A DNA stretch of 64,000 nt from Vulcanibacillus modesticaldus (lineage in GTDB: Bacteria > Bacillota > Bacilli > Tepidibacillales > Tepidibacillaceae), in NCBI RefSeq assembly GCF_001730235.1, contig NZ_MIJF01000078.1, positions 1 through 64,000 of the forward strand. Reading direction: 5' to 3'. The translations under genes were made by a program, and so were the position numbers. Positions 1 through 7,574 of this stretch are shown here, one piece after another. A model generated the notes under the pieces. It worked only from the letters and a program-made list of their open reading frames with translations, did not search any database and had not been told where the DNA came from. Positions within the stretch are counted from its first letter, which is position 1. The number at the start of each line of letters is the position of its first letter.

Positions 1-176
1 AAGGAATCCTTTCCTTCACCTACAGGGGTATAGGACCTAATCCATTTATATATCGTTACTTCAGATACACCATATTCGCTACTTAATTTTTTTACTGGAG
101 TTCCAGAATTGTAGAGTTCCACTATTGTTTGTTTAAAATCTTCAGTATATTTTTTTGCTACACCTTTTCTTTTCAT
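1..176 (-). CDS. IS3-family transposase OrfA, N-terminal part (truncated by window edge)
   Basis: Fifty-eight codons are visible from an ATG at 176, preceded by a GAGAGGA ribosome site. The peptide starts MKRKGVAKKYTEDFKQ and continues through a helix-turn-helix (GTPVKKLSSEYGVSEVTIYKW). This is the DNA-binding N-terminus typical of the OrfA proteins of IS3-family elements, which bind the terminal repeats and are joined by frameshifting to the OrfB DDE catalytic part. The gene runs off the left edge, so OrfB and the frameshift site cannot be seen. No stop codon or frameshift interrupts the visible part. Confidence 0.8.
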   Translation of the reverse strand, partial: MKRKGVAKKYTEDFKQTIVELYNSGTPVKKLSSEYGVSEVTIYKWIRSYTPVGEGKDS

Positions 177-248
177 ATAGGACACATCCTCTCAAAATTA
201 TTGTATTAGACTTAACTAAGGTGTGTCCACAAAACTATACTAACTCCA
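1..248 (-). mobile_element. IS3-family insertion sequence, upstream end (rest lies outside the window)
   Basis: The segment reads on the minus strand as an IS3-type element: a terminal sequence beginning TGGAGTTAG and containing TTTTGTGGACAC (plus-strand 224-248), a short leader, and then the start of an orfA-like transposase gene. IS3-group elements typically begin with TG and carry a GTGGACAC-like block in the terminal repeat. The outer boundary is placed at 248 because the TG dinucleotide is there and the neighbouring reading frame becomes protein-like just outside it. The other end and orfB are beyond the left edge, so completeness cannot be judged. Confidence 0.8.
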
Positions 249-563
249 AACATAGGACTAAGTGGAGCTTTTATGAAAAAAAATAATGGCGAATTGGTAG
301 TTTATTATACCTTTGGTACAAGTCAATTATATTCAGACGAGGGGCTTACATGGCAAGGTTCTGAAAACAGAGAAGAAAATAAATATATATTGTATGGTGT
401 AATAAATAATCCAAGAATAAAGCAAGTAATTATTAAAGGTGATAATTATAAAGAAGCAAGAATTATTGATACAGAAGGTGATAAAAGAATCTGGTATTTT
501 CTCCAAAAAGATTCATTTAAGCAACCTATAAGAATATATGGCTTGTCAATAGATGGAGAATAA
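249..563 (+). pseudogene. 3' remnant of a gene interrupted by the IS3 element
   Basis: From the IS boundary the frame is open to the stop at 563. An ATG at 273 would give 96 residues, but there is no ribosome site before it, and the frame continues upstream without a stop to the IS edge (residues NIGLSGAF precede the ATG). The visible protein is soluble, mixed beta-like and charged, with no signal peptide, membrane segment or recognisable motif. I do not recognise the family; it resembles the C-terminal half of small secreted or lipoprotein-type Bacillus proteins only in general style. The best reading is that the IS removed the 5' part, leaving a non-functional remnant. Confidence 0.6.
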
Positions 564-678
564 TTGTACAAGAGTGATTATAAAAGTGATTATCTTATTG
601 AGTAATTTGAGATCTGGTCGGGTAATATTTGAAGAATGATTACAAAATATATGAATTTAAAAAATAGATATACACCTA

Positions 679-708
679 TTGACATTAGGCGTCATAATTG
701 AATATAAT
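679..708 (+). promoter_or_regulatory. Sigma-A promoter of the leuS T-box leader
   Basis: A perfect -35 TTGACA (679-684) and perfect -10 TATAAT (703-708) are separated by 18 bp. Transcription would start near 715, just ahead of the T-box stem I. This is one of the strongest promoters visible in the window. Confidence 0.8.
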
Positions 709-737
709 CATAGATAAATTTATCAAATGCGATATTT

Positions 738-984
738 CAAAAGGTTATGATAAGGAGTAGTAGCAAGTTCAATGATTTGTAGAGAGTCGGTGGTTGGTGC
801 AAACCGATAATCATAACTTGTGAACTCGCCTTTAAACCATAGAAGGGAAATCAAGTACCTTCTATCGTAAATCTGCGTTAAAGATTCGAGTGGTATTTTT
901 CAGATGAAAATATCATTAGGGTGGTACCACGGGAGATTATTAACCTCTCGTCCCTAGCTAATGCTGGGGATGGGAGGTTTTTTG
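738..984 (+). promoter_or_regulatory. T-box riboswitch controlling leuS (leucine specifier)
   Basis: The leader shows stem I with the sequence GTGAACTCGCC, giving a CUC (Leu) specifier codon at 825-827, and the conserved T-box GGGTGGTACCACGGG with the tRNA-pairing bulge at about 920-934. A terminator stem (942-979) follows. Uncharged tRNA-Leu should pair with the specifier and the T-box bulge, stabilise the antiterminator and allow leuS transcription. The gene downstream is leucyl-tRNA synthetase, which agrees with the specifier. The specifier is followed by G, not the A often seen at that position. Confidence 0.93.
942..983 (+). terminator. Intrinsic terminator of the leuS T-box
   Basis: A 13-bp stem (AACCTCTCGTCCC with GGGGATGGGAGGTT, including G-U pairs) is followed by a T run at 978-983. 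Its 5' arm overlaps the region needed for the antiterminator, as expected for a transcriptional T-box. Confidence 0.85.
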
Positions 985-1026
985 ATTGTATTTCATCATT
1001 TTAGTTAAACTTAGGAGGTTTCAAAG

Positions 1027-3498
1027 ATGGATGAAAAAATCTATAATCCTGCAGAAGTAGAACAAAAATGGCAAAAGATTTGGGAAGAAACAAATGCCTT
1101 TAAAACAAATGAAGATGACTCCAAACCTAAATTTTACGCATTAGAGCAATTTCCCTATCCTTCTGGTGATGGATTACATATGGGACACGTAAGGGTTTAT
1201 ACCATCGGAGATGTTATTGCTCGCTTTAAGAAAATGAAAGGTTATCAAGTTCTTCATCCAATGGGAGCTGATGCCTTTGGTTTACCTGCCGAGAATGCTG
1301 CTATTCAAAGAGGAATCAATCCAAGAGAATGGACACTAAAGAATATGGAGCGCATCCGTAGTGAACAAAAAAGATTAGGGGTATCCTACGATTGGGATCG
1401 TTATGTGGGAACTTGCTTACCAGATTATTATAAATTTACCCAATGGTTATTCTTACTCTTCTACGAGAGGGGCTTAGCATATAAAAAAGAAGCGGCTGTA
1501 AACTGGTGTTCAAGCTGTAATACTGTATTAGCTAATGAACAGGTTGAAGACGGTAAATGTTGGCGATGTGATAATGAAGTAACTAAAAAAGAGTTAAGCC
1601 AATGGTTCTTAAAGATAACAGATTATGCAGAACGACTACTTCAAGATTTGGATCAGTTAGATGGTTGGCCAGATAAAGTAAAAATGATGCAAAAGAACTG
1701 GATAGGTAAGAGTGAGGGAGCAGAAGTAGTATTTACCGTTCCAGAGCTTGATAATGCTAAGATTCCTGTTTTTACAACACGCCCTGACACATTGTTTGGT
1801 GTTACATATATGGTAGTAGCTCCTGAACATCCATTAGTACCAAATCTAATTGCTGGTAAGGAAAATGAGGAGAAAATTAAGCAATTTATTGAAGACTTAA
1901 AGAAAGAAAGTGAGATAGCTAGAACTGCGACTGATGTTGAAAAAGTTGGTTATTTCACAGGAAGTTATGCCAAACATCCTCTAACTGGAGAAAACATTCC
2001 GATTTGGGTAGCAAATTATGTGTTAATGGATTACGGTACAGGAGCGGTAATGGGAGTTCCAGCCCATGATGAGCGAGATTTCTTATTCGCTAAAAAGTAT
2101 GATCTTCCTGTTAAAATCGTTATTCAGCCTAAATCAGAGGAAAAACCTACTCTAGATGAGATGACAACCGCCTATACTGGTGATGGAATGTTAGTAAATT
2201 CAGATATTTTCAATGGCTTAGAGAACAGAGAAGCAATTAAGAAAATTAGTGAGCACTTAAAGGAAAATGGTAAAGGAAAGCCTACCGTTTCTTATCGTTT
2301 GCGTGATTGGTTGATATCTCGTCAAAGATATTGGGGTACTCCGATTCCAATCGTATATTGTGATGATTGTGGAACAGTTCCAGTACCATTAGACCAACTA
2401 CCAGTAGTTCTACCAGAAGATGTGGTGTTTGATGGTAAGAATAATCCATTAACAACTTCGGAATCTTTTGTTCACACCACTTGTCCTTCATGTGGCAAAC
2501 CAGCACGTAGAGAAACAGATACAATGGATACCTTTATCGATTCATCATGGTACTATTTCCGATATATAAGCCCACATGAAGATACAAAACCGTTTGATTC
2601 TAAGGAAGTAAACAAGTGGATGCCAGTAGATGAGTATGTTGGTGGTATTGAGCACGCTGTACTACATTTACTTTACTCTCGCTTCTTTACCAAGGTATTG
2701 TATGATGCAGGACTAATTTCACACCAAGAGCCATTTAAATCCTTACTTACTCAAGGAATGGTTATTAAAGATGGTTCAAAAATGTCAAAGTCAAAGGGTA
2801 ACGTTGTAAGTCCAAATGAAATTATCGAAAAATATGGGGCTGATACCGGTAGACTATTCATTCTATTTGCTGCTCCACCTGATAGGGATTTAGATTGGAC
2901 CGATACAGGTGTTGAAGGAAGTCATCGTTTCTTAAACCGCGTATGGAGAATGGTACAGCAACATTTAGATACCATCACTAAAACCCATGAATTAAAAGTG
3001 GAAACCGAAGCAGAGAAAGAACTTCGTAGAATGATTCATGTTACAATTAAACGGGCAACTGAAGATATTGATGAAAGAAATAACTTTAATACAGCTATCA
3101 GTGCGATTATGGAATTGGTTAACAAAATTTATAGCTATCCAGCAGACGGTAACAAAGCTCTATTAAAAGAAGCCATTGAAAAAGTTGTAATTTTACTAGC
3201 ACCAATGACACCACATATTACAGAGGAATTGTGGCAAATGATGGGACACGAGGATAGCATTCACAATGTGAGTTGGCCAACATATAACGAAGAATACTTG
3301 GTGTTAGATGAAGTAGAGATCGTTATCCAAGTAAATGGTAAGATTCGTGGCAAAATCGTTATTCCAACTTCTTTATCCAAAGAAGAAGTAGAAGAGAAAG
3401 TTTTAGGGCTAGAAAAAATATCTGAATGGACCCAAGGTAAACAAATTAGAAAAGTGATCGTTGTACCAGGAAAATTGGTTAACATCGTAGTTGTTTAA
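1027..3498 (+). CDS. leuS: Leucyl-tRNA synthetase
   Basis: Class Ia aminoacyl-tRNA synthetase that charges tRNA-Leu in the cytoplasm. The 823-residue length fits bacterial LeuRS. The HIGH-type motif appears as HMGH in [15 protein letters not shown] near residue 51, and the KMSKS loop ([12 protein letters not shown]) near residue 586. A zinc-type cysteine set (CSSC and CWRC) is near residues 160-180. The CP1 editing domain with GVPAHDERD follows around residue 340. The C-terminus carries the anticodon-binding and LeuRS-specific domains. The ATG at 1027 has an AGGAGG site 8 bases upstream. The gene stands alone behind its T-box leader and is closed by a terminator, so leucine starvation should induce it. 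Confidence 0.97.
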   Translation: MDEKIYNPAEVEQKWQKIWEETNAFKTNEDDSKPKFYALEQFPYPSGDGLHMGHVRVYTIGDVIARFKKMKGYQVLHPMGADAFGLPAENAAIQRGINPREWTLKNMERIRSEQKRLGVSYDWDRYVGTCLPDYYKFTQWLFLLFYERGLAYKKEAAVNWCSSCNTVLANEQVEDGKCWRCDNEVTKKELSQWFLKITDYAERLLQDLDQLDGWPDKVKMMQKNWIGKSEGAEVVFTVPELDNAKIPVFTTRPDTLFGVTYMVVAPEHPLVPNLIAGKENEEKIKQFIEDLKKESEIARTATDVEKVGYFTGSYAKHPLTGENIPIWVANYVLMDYGTGAVMGVPAHDERDFLFAKKYDLPVKIVIQPKSEEKPTLDEMTTAYTGDGMLVNSDIFNGLENREAIKKISEHLKENGKGKPTVSYRLRDWLISRQRYWGTPIPIVYCDDCGTVPVPLDQLPVVLPEDVVFDGKNNPLTTSESFVHTTCPSCGKPARRETDTMDTFIDSSWYYFRYISPHEDTKPFDSKEVNKWMPVDEYVGGIEHAVLHLLYSRFFTKVLYDAGLISHQEPFKSLLTQGMVIKDGSKMSKSKGNVVSPNEIIEKYGADTGRLFILFAAPPDRDLDWTDTGVEGSHRFLNRVWRMVQQHLDTITKTHELKVETEAEKELRRMIHVTIKRATEDIDERNNFNTAISAIMELVNKIYSYPADGNKALLKEAIEKVVILLAPMTPHITEELWQMMGHEDSIHNVSWPTYNEEYLVLDEVEIVIQVNGKIRGKIVIPTSLSKEEVEEKVLGLEKISEWTQGKQIRKVIVVPGKLVNIVVV

Positions 3499-3525
3499 AA
3501 ATAATATTAGTTATTGTAATACTAA

Positions 3526-3568
3526 AGAGGTTGTTTAAGATAAAAATCTTAGCAACCTCTTATCTTTT
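3526..3568 (+). terminator. Terminator after leuS
   Basis: Inverted repeat AGAGGTTG (3526-3533) and CAACCTCT (3553-3560) with a second inner pairing AAGAT/ATCTT, followed by a T-rich tail. Confidence 0.8.
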
Positions 3569-3606
3569 AAGAATATTACCTTTATTATTTTTGCAAATAC
3601 GTAAAA

Positions 3607-3676
3607 AGTAGTATTTTGCAACGTGCTCACCTTGTCCGTTTCACTCTCAAAAGTCGCACTTATACAAAACACTACT
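3607..3676 (+). repeat. Dispersed hairpin repeat, copy A
   Basis: Imperfect palindrome with arms AGTAGTATTTTGCA and TATACAAAACACTACT around a conserved core GTGCTCACCTTGTCCG...TCTCAAAAGTCGCAC. The same core occurs at 49568-49640 (opposite orientation) and in the array at 61723-62026. The arm bases differ from those copies but still pair with each other. It is intergenic, between leuS and the convergent ypbS-like gene. Confidence 0.85.
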
Positions 3677-3752
3677 ATTTTTTCATAACTAAAAAAAGGA
3701 AAAACGAGAAAGTTGTCGAAATCTTTATGAAATAAAATCATAAGGTATCGAA

Positions 3753-4007
3753 TTATAATTTTTCTATAAAATTTTTGAACATTTCAATCGTTACTTCTTT
3801 TCTCGTTGGAAGTTGATGTTTAATTGCAAATTGATTCATTTCCTTCGTCCAACTGTTAAGTTTAGCTAGATTAATCATTTTTCCAGCTTTGTAATCTTCA
3901 ATCAATTGAGAAATTATCCTCTCACGTTGTTCATCCATTTGTTGATATTTTTTTATTGCCTGAACTTTTTCTTCAACTTGTTTAGATATTTCATTATGTA
4001 CACTCAC
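3753..4007 (-). CDS. Small YpbS-like (DUF2533-type) protein
   Basis: An 84-residue, charged, mostly helical protein without signal peptide or membrane segment. The pattern VSVHNEISK at the N-terminus, a lysine/glutamate-rich helix, and the C-terminal TRKEVTIEMFKNFIEK resemble Bacillus YpbS (DUF2533), whose function is unknown. I chose the GTG at 4007 because GAGGTG lies seven bases upstream; a longer frame to 4064 lacks a site. It is divergent from comEA, with starts only about 45 bases apart, so the two may share a control region. The family match is from memory and moderate. Confidence 0.6.
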   Translation of the reverse strand: MSVHNEISKQVEEKVQAIKKYQQMDEQRERIISQLIEDYKAGKMINLAKLNSWTKEMNQFAIKHQLPTRKEVTIEMFKNFIEKL

Positions 4008-4051
4008 TTTTTTCACCTCAATAAAATGTTTTAATCGAAGGGAGTCCTTTA

Positions 4052-4648
4052 ATGTATTTAACACTAAAAAGAAAAATCGCCATTGGATTAATTTTTATTT
4101 TACTACTTTTTATGATTGTTCAATATATTTTTTTAAAAAAAGAAGAACCTCCATTATTTGTAGAGGTTGATCCATTAAAAGAAACAGCAAAGATTGGGAT
4201 TAAAGTAAAAGATACTGTAAATGAAGAAAAACAGGATGTGGTTGTTGACATCAAAGGGGAGGTTAATAAACCAGGAGTATATCAAGTGGACGTAAATGAT
4301 AGAATTCAAGATGTTATTACGATTGCTGGTGGAGTTACTGAAGAAGCAGACCTTAGTCAAGTTAATTTGGCAATGAAGGTTCGTGATGAAATGGTAATTT
4401 ATATCCCTAAGACAGGAGAAAAGCTTGCATCCAATCCTATTAATTTGAATATGGGTAAAATCTCCATAAATAATTCAGATATTAATCAGTTAATGATGTT
4501 AGACGGCATTGGTGAAGCGAAAGCTAAGGCAATTATTGAATACAGGAATACAAATGGGAGTTTTAAAACCATCGAGGAGATAATGAAAGTTCCAGGAATT
4601 GGAGCAAAAATCTTTGCGCAAATAAAAGATGAAATTACTTTGAATTAG
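4052..4648 (+). CDS. comEA: Competence protein ComEA, DNA receptor
   Basis: Membrane-anchored double-stranded DNA receptor of the transformation machinery. An N-terminal membrane anchor spans residues about 8-28. A SLBB-type domain follows (VVVDIKGEVNKPGVYQ through IYIPK, about 63-123), then a C-terminal helix-hairpin-helix DNA-binding domain (INNSDINQLMMLDGIGEAKAKAII ... VPGIGAKIF, about 135-195). This order is standard for Gram-positive ComEA. GGGAG precedes the ATG. comEB follows after one unrelated gene, whereas comEC is displaced about 5.6 kb downstream of comEB by an insertion. Confidence 0.93.
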   Translation: MYLTLKRKIAIGLIFILLLFMIVQYIFLKKEEPPLFVEVDPLKETAKIGIKVKDTVNEEKQDVVVDIKGEVNKPGVYQVDVNDRIQDVITIAGGVTEEADLSQVNLAMKVRDEMVIYIPKTGEKLASNPINLNMGKISINNSDINQLMMLDGIGEAKAKAIIEYRNTNGSFKTIEEIMKVPGIGAKIFAQIKDEITLN

Positions 4649-4660
4649 AAATAAAACAAA

Positions 4661-4693
4661 AAAGTATAATTTTAGCAATTTAAAATATACTTT
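4661..4693 (+). terminator. Possible AT-rich terminator after comEA
   Basis: AAAGTATAATTTTA and TTAAAATATACTTT form an AT-only hairpin followed by TATTT. It would be a weak terminator. Confidence 0.35.
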
Positions 4694-4774
4694 ATTTCCC
4701 TATCCAATTACATTAAAATACTCTATAAGGAGTTTGGTTTAAATCTAAGTACGTATTAATAAAGGGTGGTAAAT

Positions 4775-5185
4775 GTGAGTCTTTTAAAAACAGATGATCA
4801 AATTAAAGAATTAATTCAGGAATCTAAACGCATTGCTATTGTTGGTCTATCTAACAAATCAGAACGTGATAGCTATAGGGTAGCAAAATATTTGTTAGAT
4901 AAGGGATTTGAAATTATTCCGGTAAATCCAACCGTTGATGAAGTATTAGGTATAAAGGCTGTGGGTTCTCTAAAAGAAATCGAGGGACAAGTCGATATGG
5001 TTGATGTTTTCCGCAAACCAGACCAAGTGATGCCAATTGTTGAAGAAGCGATAGCAATTGGTGCTAAATCTATTTGGTTCCAACTTGGAGTTGTTAACGA
5101 GTCAGCAGCTAAGCTGGCATCAGACAATGGTTTAAAGGTTGTTATGGATCGTTGTGTGAAGATAGAACATAATCGTTTGTTTTAA
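4775..5185 (+). CDS. CoA-binding domain protein (YccU-like)
   Basis: A 136-residue protein made of one Rossmann-type CoA-binding domain, as in succinyl-CoA synthetase alpha subunits. Visible features are the glycine motif AIVGLSNKSERDSYRVAKYL near residue 25, IIPVNP near 50, VDVFRKPDQV near 80, and the C-terminal VMDRCVKIEH typical of the YccU group. There is no catalytic partner domain, so it probably binds CoA or a related nucleotide; its physiological role is not established. I chose the GTG at 4775: AAAGGGTGG lies just upstream of it, whereas a GTG at 4766 would sit on that ribosome site. A terminator follows. Confidence 0.85.
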   Translation: MSLLKTDDQIKELIQESKRIAIVGLSNKSERDSYRVAKYLLDKGFEIIPVNPTVDEVLGIKAVGSLKEIEGQVDMVDVFRKPDQVMPIVEEAIAIGAKSIWFQLGVVNESAAKLASDNGLKVVMDRCVKIEHNRLF

Positions 5186-5204
5186 TCATATTTTTCCTTT
5201 GAAT

Positions 5205-5234
5205 AAAATCATCCGAGGGGATGATTTTGTTTTT
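5205..5234 (+). terminator. Terminator after the CoA-binding protein gene
   Basis: AAAATCATCC (5205-5214) pairs with GGATGATTTT (5219-5228), followed by GTTTTTG. Confidence 0.85.
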
Positions 5235-5256
5235 GTTAAGGAAACTGTACTATAAT
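5227..5256 (+). promoter_or_regulatory. Putative promoter of comEB
   Basis: TTGTTT (5227-5232), 18 bp, then a perfect TATAAT (5251-5256). It overlaps the tail of the preceding terminator and lies about 40 bases before the comEB start. Confidence 0.5.
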
Positions 5257-5297
5257 ATTACTAGGATTGAAAACATTAATAGGATGGAGGATAATAA

Positions 5298-5756
5298 ATG
5301 GGTTCCTACTATCGTAAGAGTTGGGACGAGTATTTTATGGAATTGGCGTTTACAGTTGCTGAGAGGGCAACTTGTCCAAGAAGACATGTAGGTGCCATCT
5401 TAGTAAAGGATAAAAAACTGATGGGAACAGGATATAATGGTAGTCCATCAGGGGTTGCCGATTGTTACGAACAAGGTTGTTTGATCGAACATTATAATGA
5501 AAATGGTGAAACTAAAGAGAGATGTATTAGAACAATTCATGCTGAAGTTAACTTGATGCTATTTACTGACAGAGTAGATAGAGAAGGTGCAACTGTTTAT
5601 TTGACTGATTCACCATGTTATAATTGTGCGAAGATGTTAGCGAATAGTGGAATTAAAGAAGTTGTTTATGAGCGGTTATATGAGAAAGACCACGAAAAAG
5701 TTGGCATACTTTTTGATGAAGCGAATATTTCATATCGGCAATATAAGAGGGAATAG
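5298..5756 (+). CDS. comEB: dCMP deaminase / ComEB
   Basis: Zinc-dependent cytidine-deaminase-fold enzyme that converts dCMP to dUMP for thymidylate synthesis. The zinc and proton-shuttle residues are visible as HAE (81-83) and PCYNC (Cys107 and Cys110). The 152-residue length is near that of Bacillus ComEB. In Bacillus it lies between comEA and comEC, but it is not known to be needed for DNA uptake itself. ATG at 5298 with GGAGG ten bases upstream. The gene is followed by a strong terminator, so it is not cotranscribed with the distant comEC here. Confidence 0.93.
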   Translation: MGSYYRKSWDEYFMELAFTVAERATCPRRHVGAILVKDKKLMGTGYNGSPSGVADCYEQGCLIEHYNENGETKERCIRTIHAEVNLMLFTDRVDREGATVYLTDSPCYNCAKMLANSGIKEVVYERLYEKDHEKVGILFDEANISYRQYKRE

Positions 5757-5838
5757 GTTGGTACAAAGGGTTAGATATCTAACATTAAGTTAGAATACCT
5801 TGAAGGAACAGTCATTTTAATATATAATTTGATTAGAC

Positions 5839-5873
5839 AATCCTCTACGCTACAGGTGGTAGAGGATTTTTTT
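5839..5873 (+). terminator. Terminator after comEB
   Basis: AATCCTCTAC (5839-5848) and GTAGAGGATT (5859-5868) form a perfect 10-bp stem followed by seven or more T. Confidence 0.92.
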
Positions 5874-6010
5874 GGCAGTCCAAATAAGTTAAATGTTAAT
5901 CTTTTTTTTTATGATATAAATGTACGAATCGTTTGCTTAAGTAATATTCTAATAATATAACAATGCTCAAATTAAAATGGTTTTTAAAAAGAAGAGGCGG
6001 TGAAAATATA

Positions 6011-7303
6011 GTGATTAAAGATTTCAATGATCCAAATTTACGTAATCTTTCTAAAGAAGAAAAGAGAAAATTAGCCAATGAGAGGGCTGAGGAACTAAAA
6101 GCTACCATTCAAGATTATCTTGATATTAGGGATAGCATTCCAACTGGTTTTAATCAAAAGGAGAAGATTCAAGAGCGCAAAAAAAGAATAATGGAAGTCC
6201 TTGGTGCTACGGAAGAAGATTGGGGTGATTGGAAGTGGCAGTTACGCAATCGTTTTACTACTGTAGAACAGCTTGAAAAAGTATTTAAGCTAACTGAAAA
6301 GGAAAAAGAGGAAATTGCAGAAGTAGGTAAACGCTATCGATGGGCATTGTCTCCATATTATCTAAGCATAATTGATCCTGATAACCCTGATGATCCAATT
6401 CGTAAACAAAGTATTCCTTCAATTGCTGAACTATTAGATACACATGGTGAAGATGATCCAATGGGTGAAGAATTTACTTCTCCTGTACCCCATATCACTA
6501 GACGTTACCCTGATCGTCTGATTATCAATGTTACTAATCAATGTGGTATGTATTGCCGACATTGTCAACGTCGGAGAAATATTGGCGAAGTTGATAGTGG
6601 AACACCAAAAGAAGCTTTGGAACAAGCAATTGATTATATTCGTCAGCATGAAGAGATACGTGATGTGCTTCTAACTGGTGGAGATGCTTTTATGATGAGT
6701 GATGAGCGTATCGATTGGATTTTAACTGAGTTGCGTTCTATACCTCACGTTGAAATTATACGTTTTGGTACAAGAACACTAGTTACTTTACCACAAAGAA
6801 TCACACCAGAGCTTTGTGAAATCTTATCTAAGCATCATCCTATTTATATCAACACTCATTTTAATCATCCTCAAGAGGTTACAGAAGAGGCCGCAAAGGC
6901 AACAGATTTACTTACAAGAGCAGGGGTACCTCTTGGTAATCAGGCTGTACTGTTAAATGGTATTAACAACGATAAACATGTGATGAAGAAACTTAACCAT
7001 GAATTACTAAAAATTCGTGTACGTCCATACTATATCTTCCATTCAAAGCCAGTTACTGGTACAACTCACTTTAATGTTAAAGTAGAGGATGGATTAGAAA
7101 TAATGGAAAGCTTAAGGGGATATACTTCAGGTCTAGCAATACCAACTTATATAATTAATGCACCAAAGGGTTATGGTAAGACTCCAATGTTACCAGAATA
7201 CTTAATTTCTCAAGGAAAAGATAAAGTTAAGATCAGAACTTGGGAAGGAAGAGTTTTTGATTATCCAAACTCTGGACCAGAAAATGTTGACGATGATAAA
7301 TAA
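6011..7303 (+). CDS. eam: Glutamate 2,3-aminomutase (radical SAM, KamA family)
   Basis: Radical SAM/PLP aminomutase of the lysine 2,3-aminomutase family. The cluster motif CGMYCRHC (Cys178, 182, 185) binds the 4Fe-4S/SAM, and Lys390 in NAPKGYGKTP fits the PLP lysine. In lysine 2,3-aminomutase two Asp (293 and 330 in the Clostridium subterminale enzyme) hold the substrate side-chain amine. Here the equivalents are Lys346 (HSKPVTG) and Asn383 (IINAPKG), 37 residues apart as in the known enzymes. Lys/Asn at these sites is the signature reported for glutamate 2,3-aminomutase, so the product should be beta-glutamate, a compatible solute. The C-terminal extension of lysine enzymes is absent. GTG at 6011 has AGGCGGTG upstream; an ATG at 5963 has no site. 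Confidence 0.85.
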   Translation: MIKDFNDPNLRNLSKEEKRKLANERAEELKATIQDYLDIRDSIPTGFNQKEKIQERKKRIMEVLGATEEDWGDWKWQLRNRFTTVEQLEKVFKLTEKEKEEIAEVGKRYRWALSPYYLSIIDPDNPDDPIRKQSIPSIAELLDTHGEDDPMGEEFTSPVPHITRRYPDRLIINVTNQCGMYCRHCQRRRNIGEVDSGTPKEALEQAIDYIRQHEEIRDVLLTGGDAFMMSDERIDWILTELRSIPHVEIIRFGTRTLVTLPQRITPELCEILSKHHPIYINTHFNHPQEVTEEAAKATDLLTRAGVPLGNQAVLLNGINNDKHVMKKLNHELLKIRVRPYYIFHSKPVTGTTHFNVKVEDGLEIMESLRGYTSGLAIPTYIINAPKGYGKTPMLPEYLISQGKDKVKIRTWEGRVFDYPNSGPENVDDDK

Positions 7304-7335
7304 TAAATTTTAATACTATATTTAAAACAAAAAGG

Positions 7336-7375
7336 AGCTGACTCAATACATTATATAGAGTCGGCTTTTTTTTTT
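7336..7375 (+). terminator. Terminator after the aminomutase gene
   Basis: AGCTGACTC (7336-7344) pairs with GAGTCGGCT (7358-7366), then a run of about ten T. Confidence 0.9.
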
Positions 7376-7442
7376 AGAAATGGCAGACGGAAGCTGATGT
7401 TCTAATAGAGTTCATTTTATGAATATATTAATGAACAAGTAA

Positions 7443-7472
7443 TTGTCATATAATTATAAATTATGTTAAAAT
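7443..7472 (+). promoter_or_regulatory. Putative promoter of the TRAP transporter operon
   Basis: TTGTCA (7443-7448), 18 bp, TAAAAT (7467-7472), with a TG just before the -10 (extended -10). It lies about 100 bases before the first transporter gene. Confidence 0.5.
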
Positions 7473-7514
7473 TAAGATAAATTACTTTTTCCGTGATAAA
7501 TCTTAATTTGTAGC

Positions 7515-7544
7515 TTTTTAACCTGATTTTTTTCGGGTTAAAAA
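7515..7544 (+). other. Palindromic hairpin in the TRAP operon leader
   Basis: TTTTTAACCTGA (7515-7526), a T-rich loop of six, and TCGGGTTAAAAA (7533-7544) form a 12-bp stem with one G-T pair. It is followed by A-rich sequence, not T, so it is not a standard terminator on this strand. It ends 16 bases before the ribosome site at 7561. Confidence 0.45.
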
Positions 7545-7574
7545 TAAAAAAAAGATAAATGAGGAGGTCGTTTG

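Noticed and set aside
6011-7303. Ordinary lysine 2,3-aminomutase (kamA)
   Set aside because: Both Asp that define lysine binding are replaced by Lys and Asn, as in glutamate 2,3-aminomutase.
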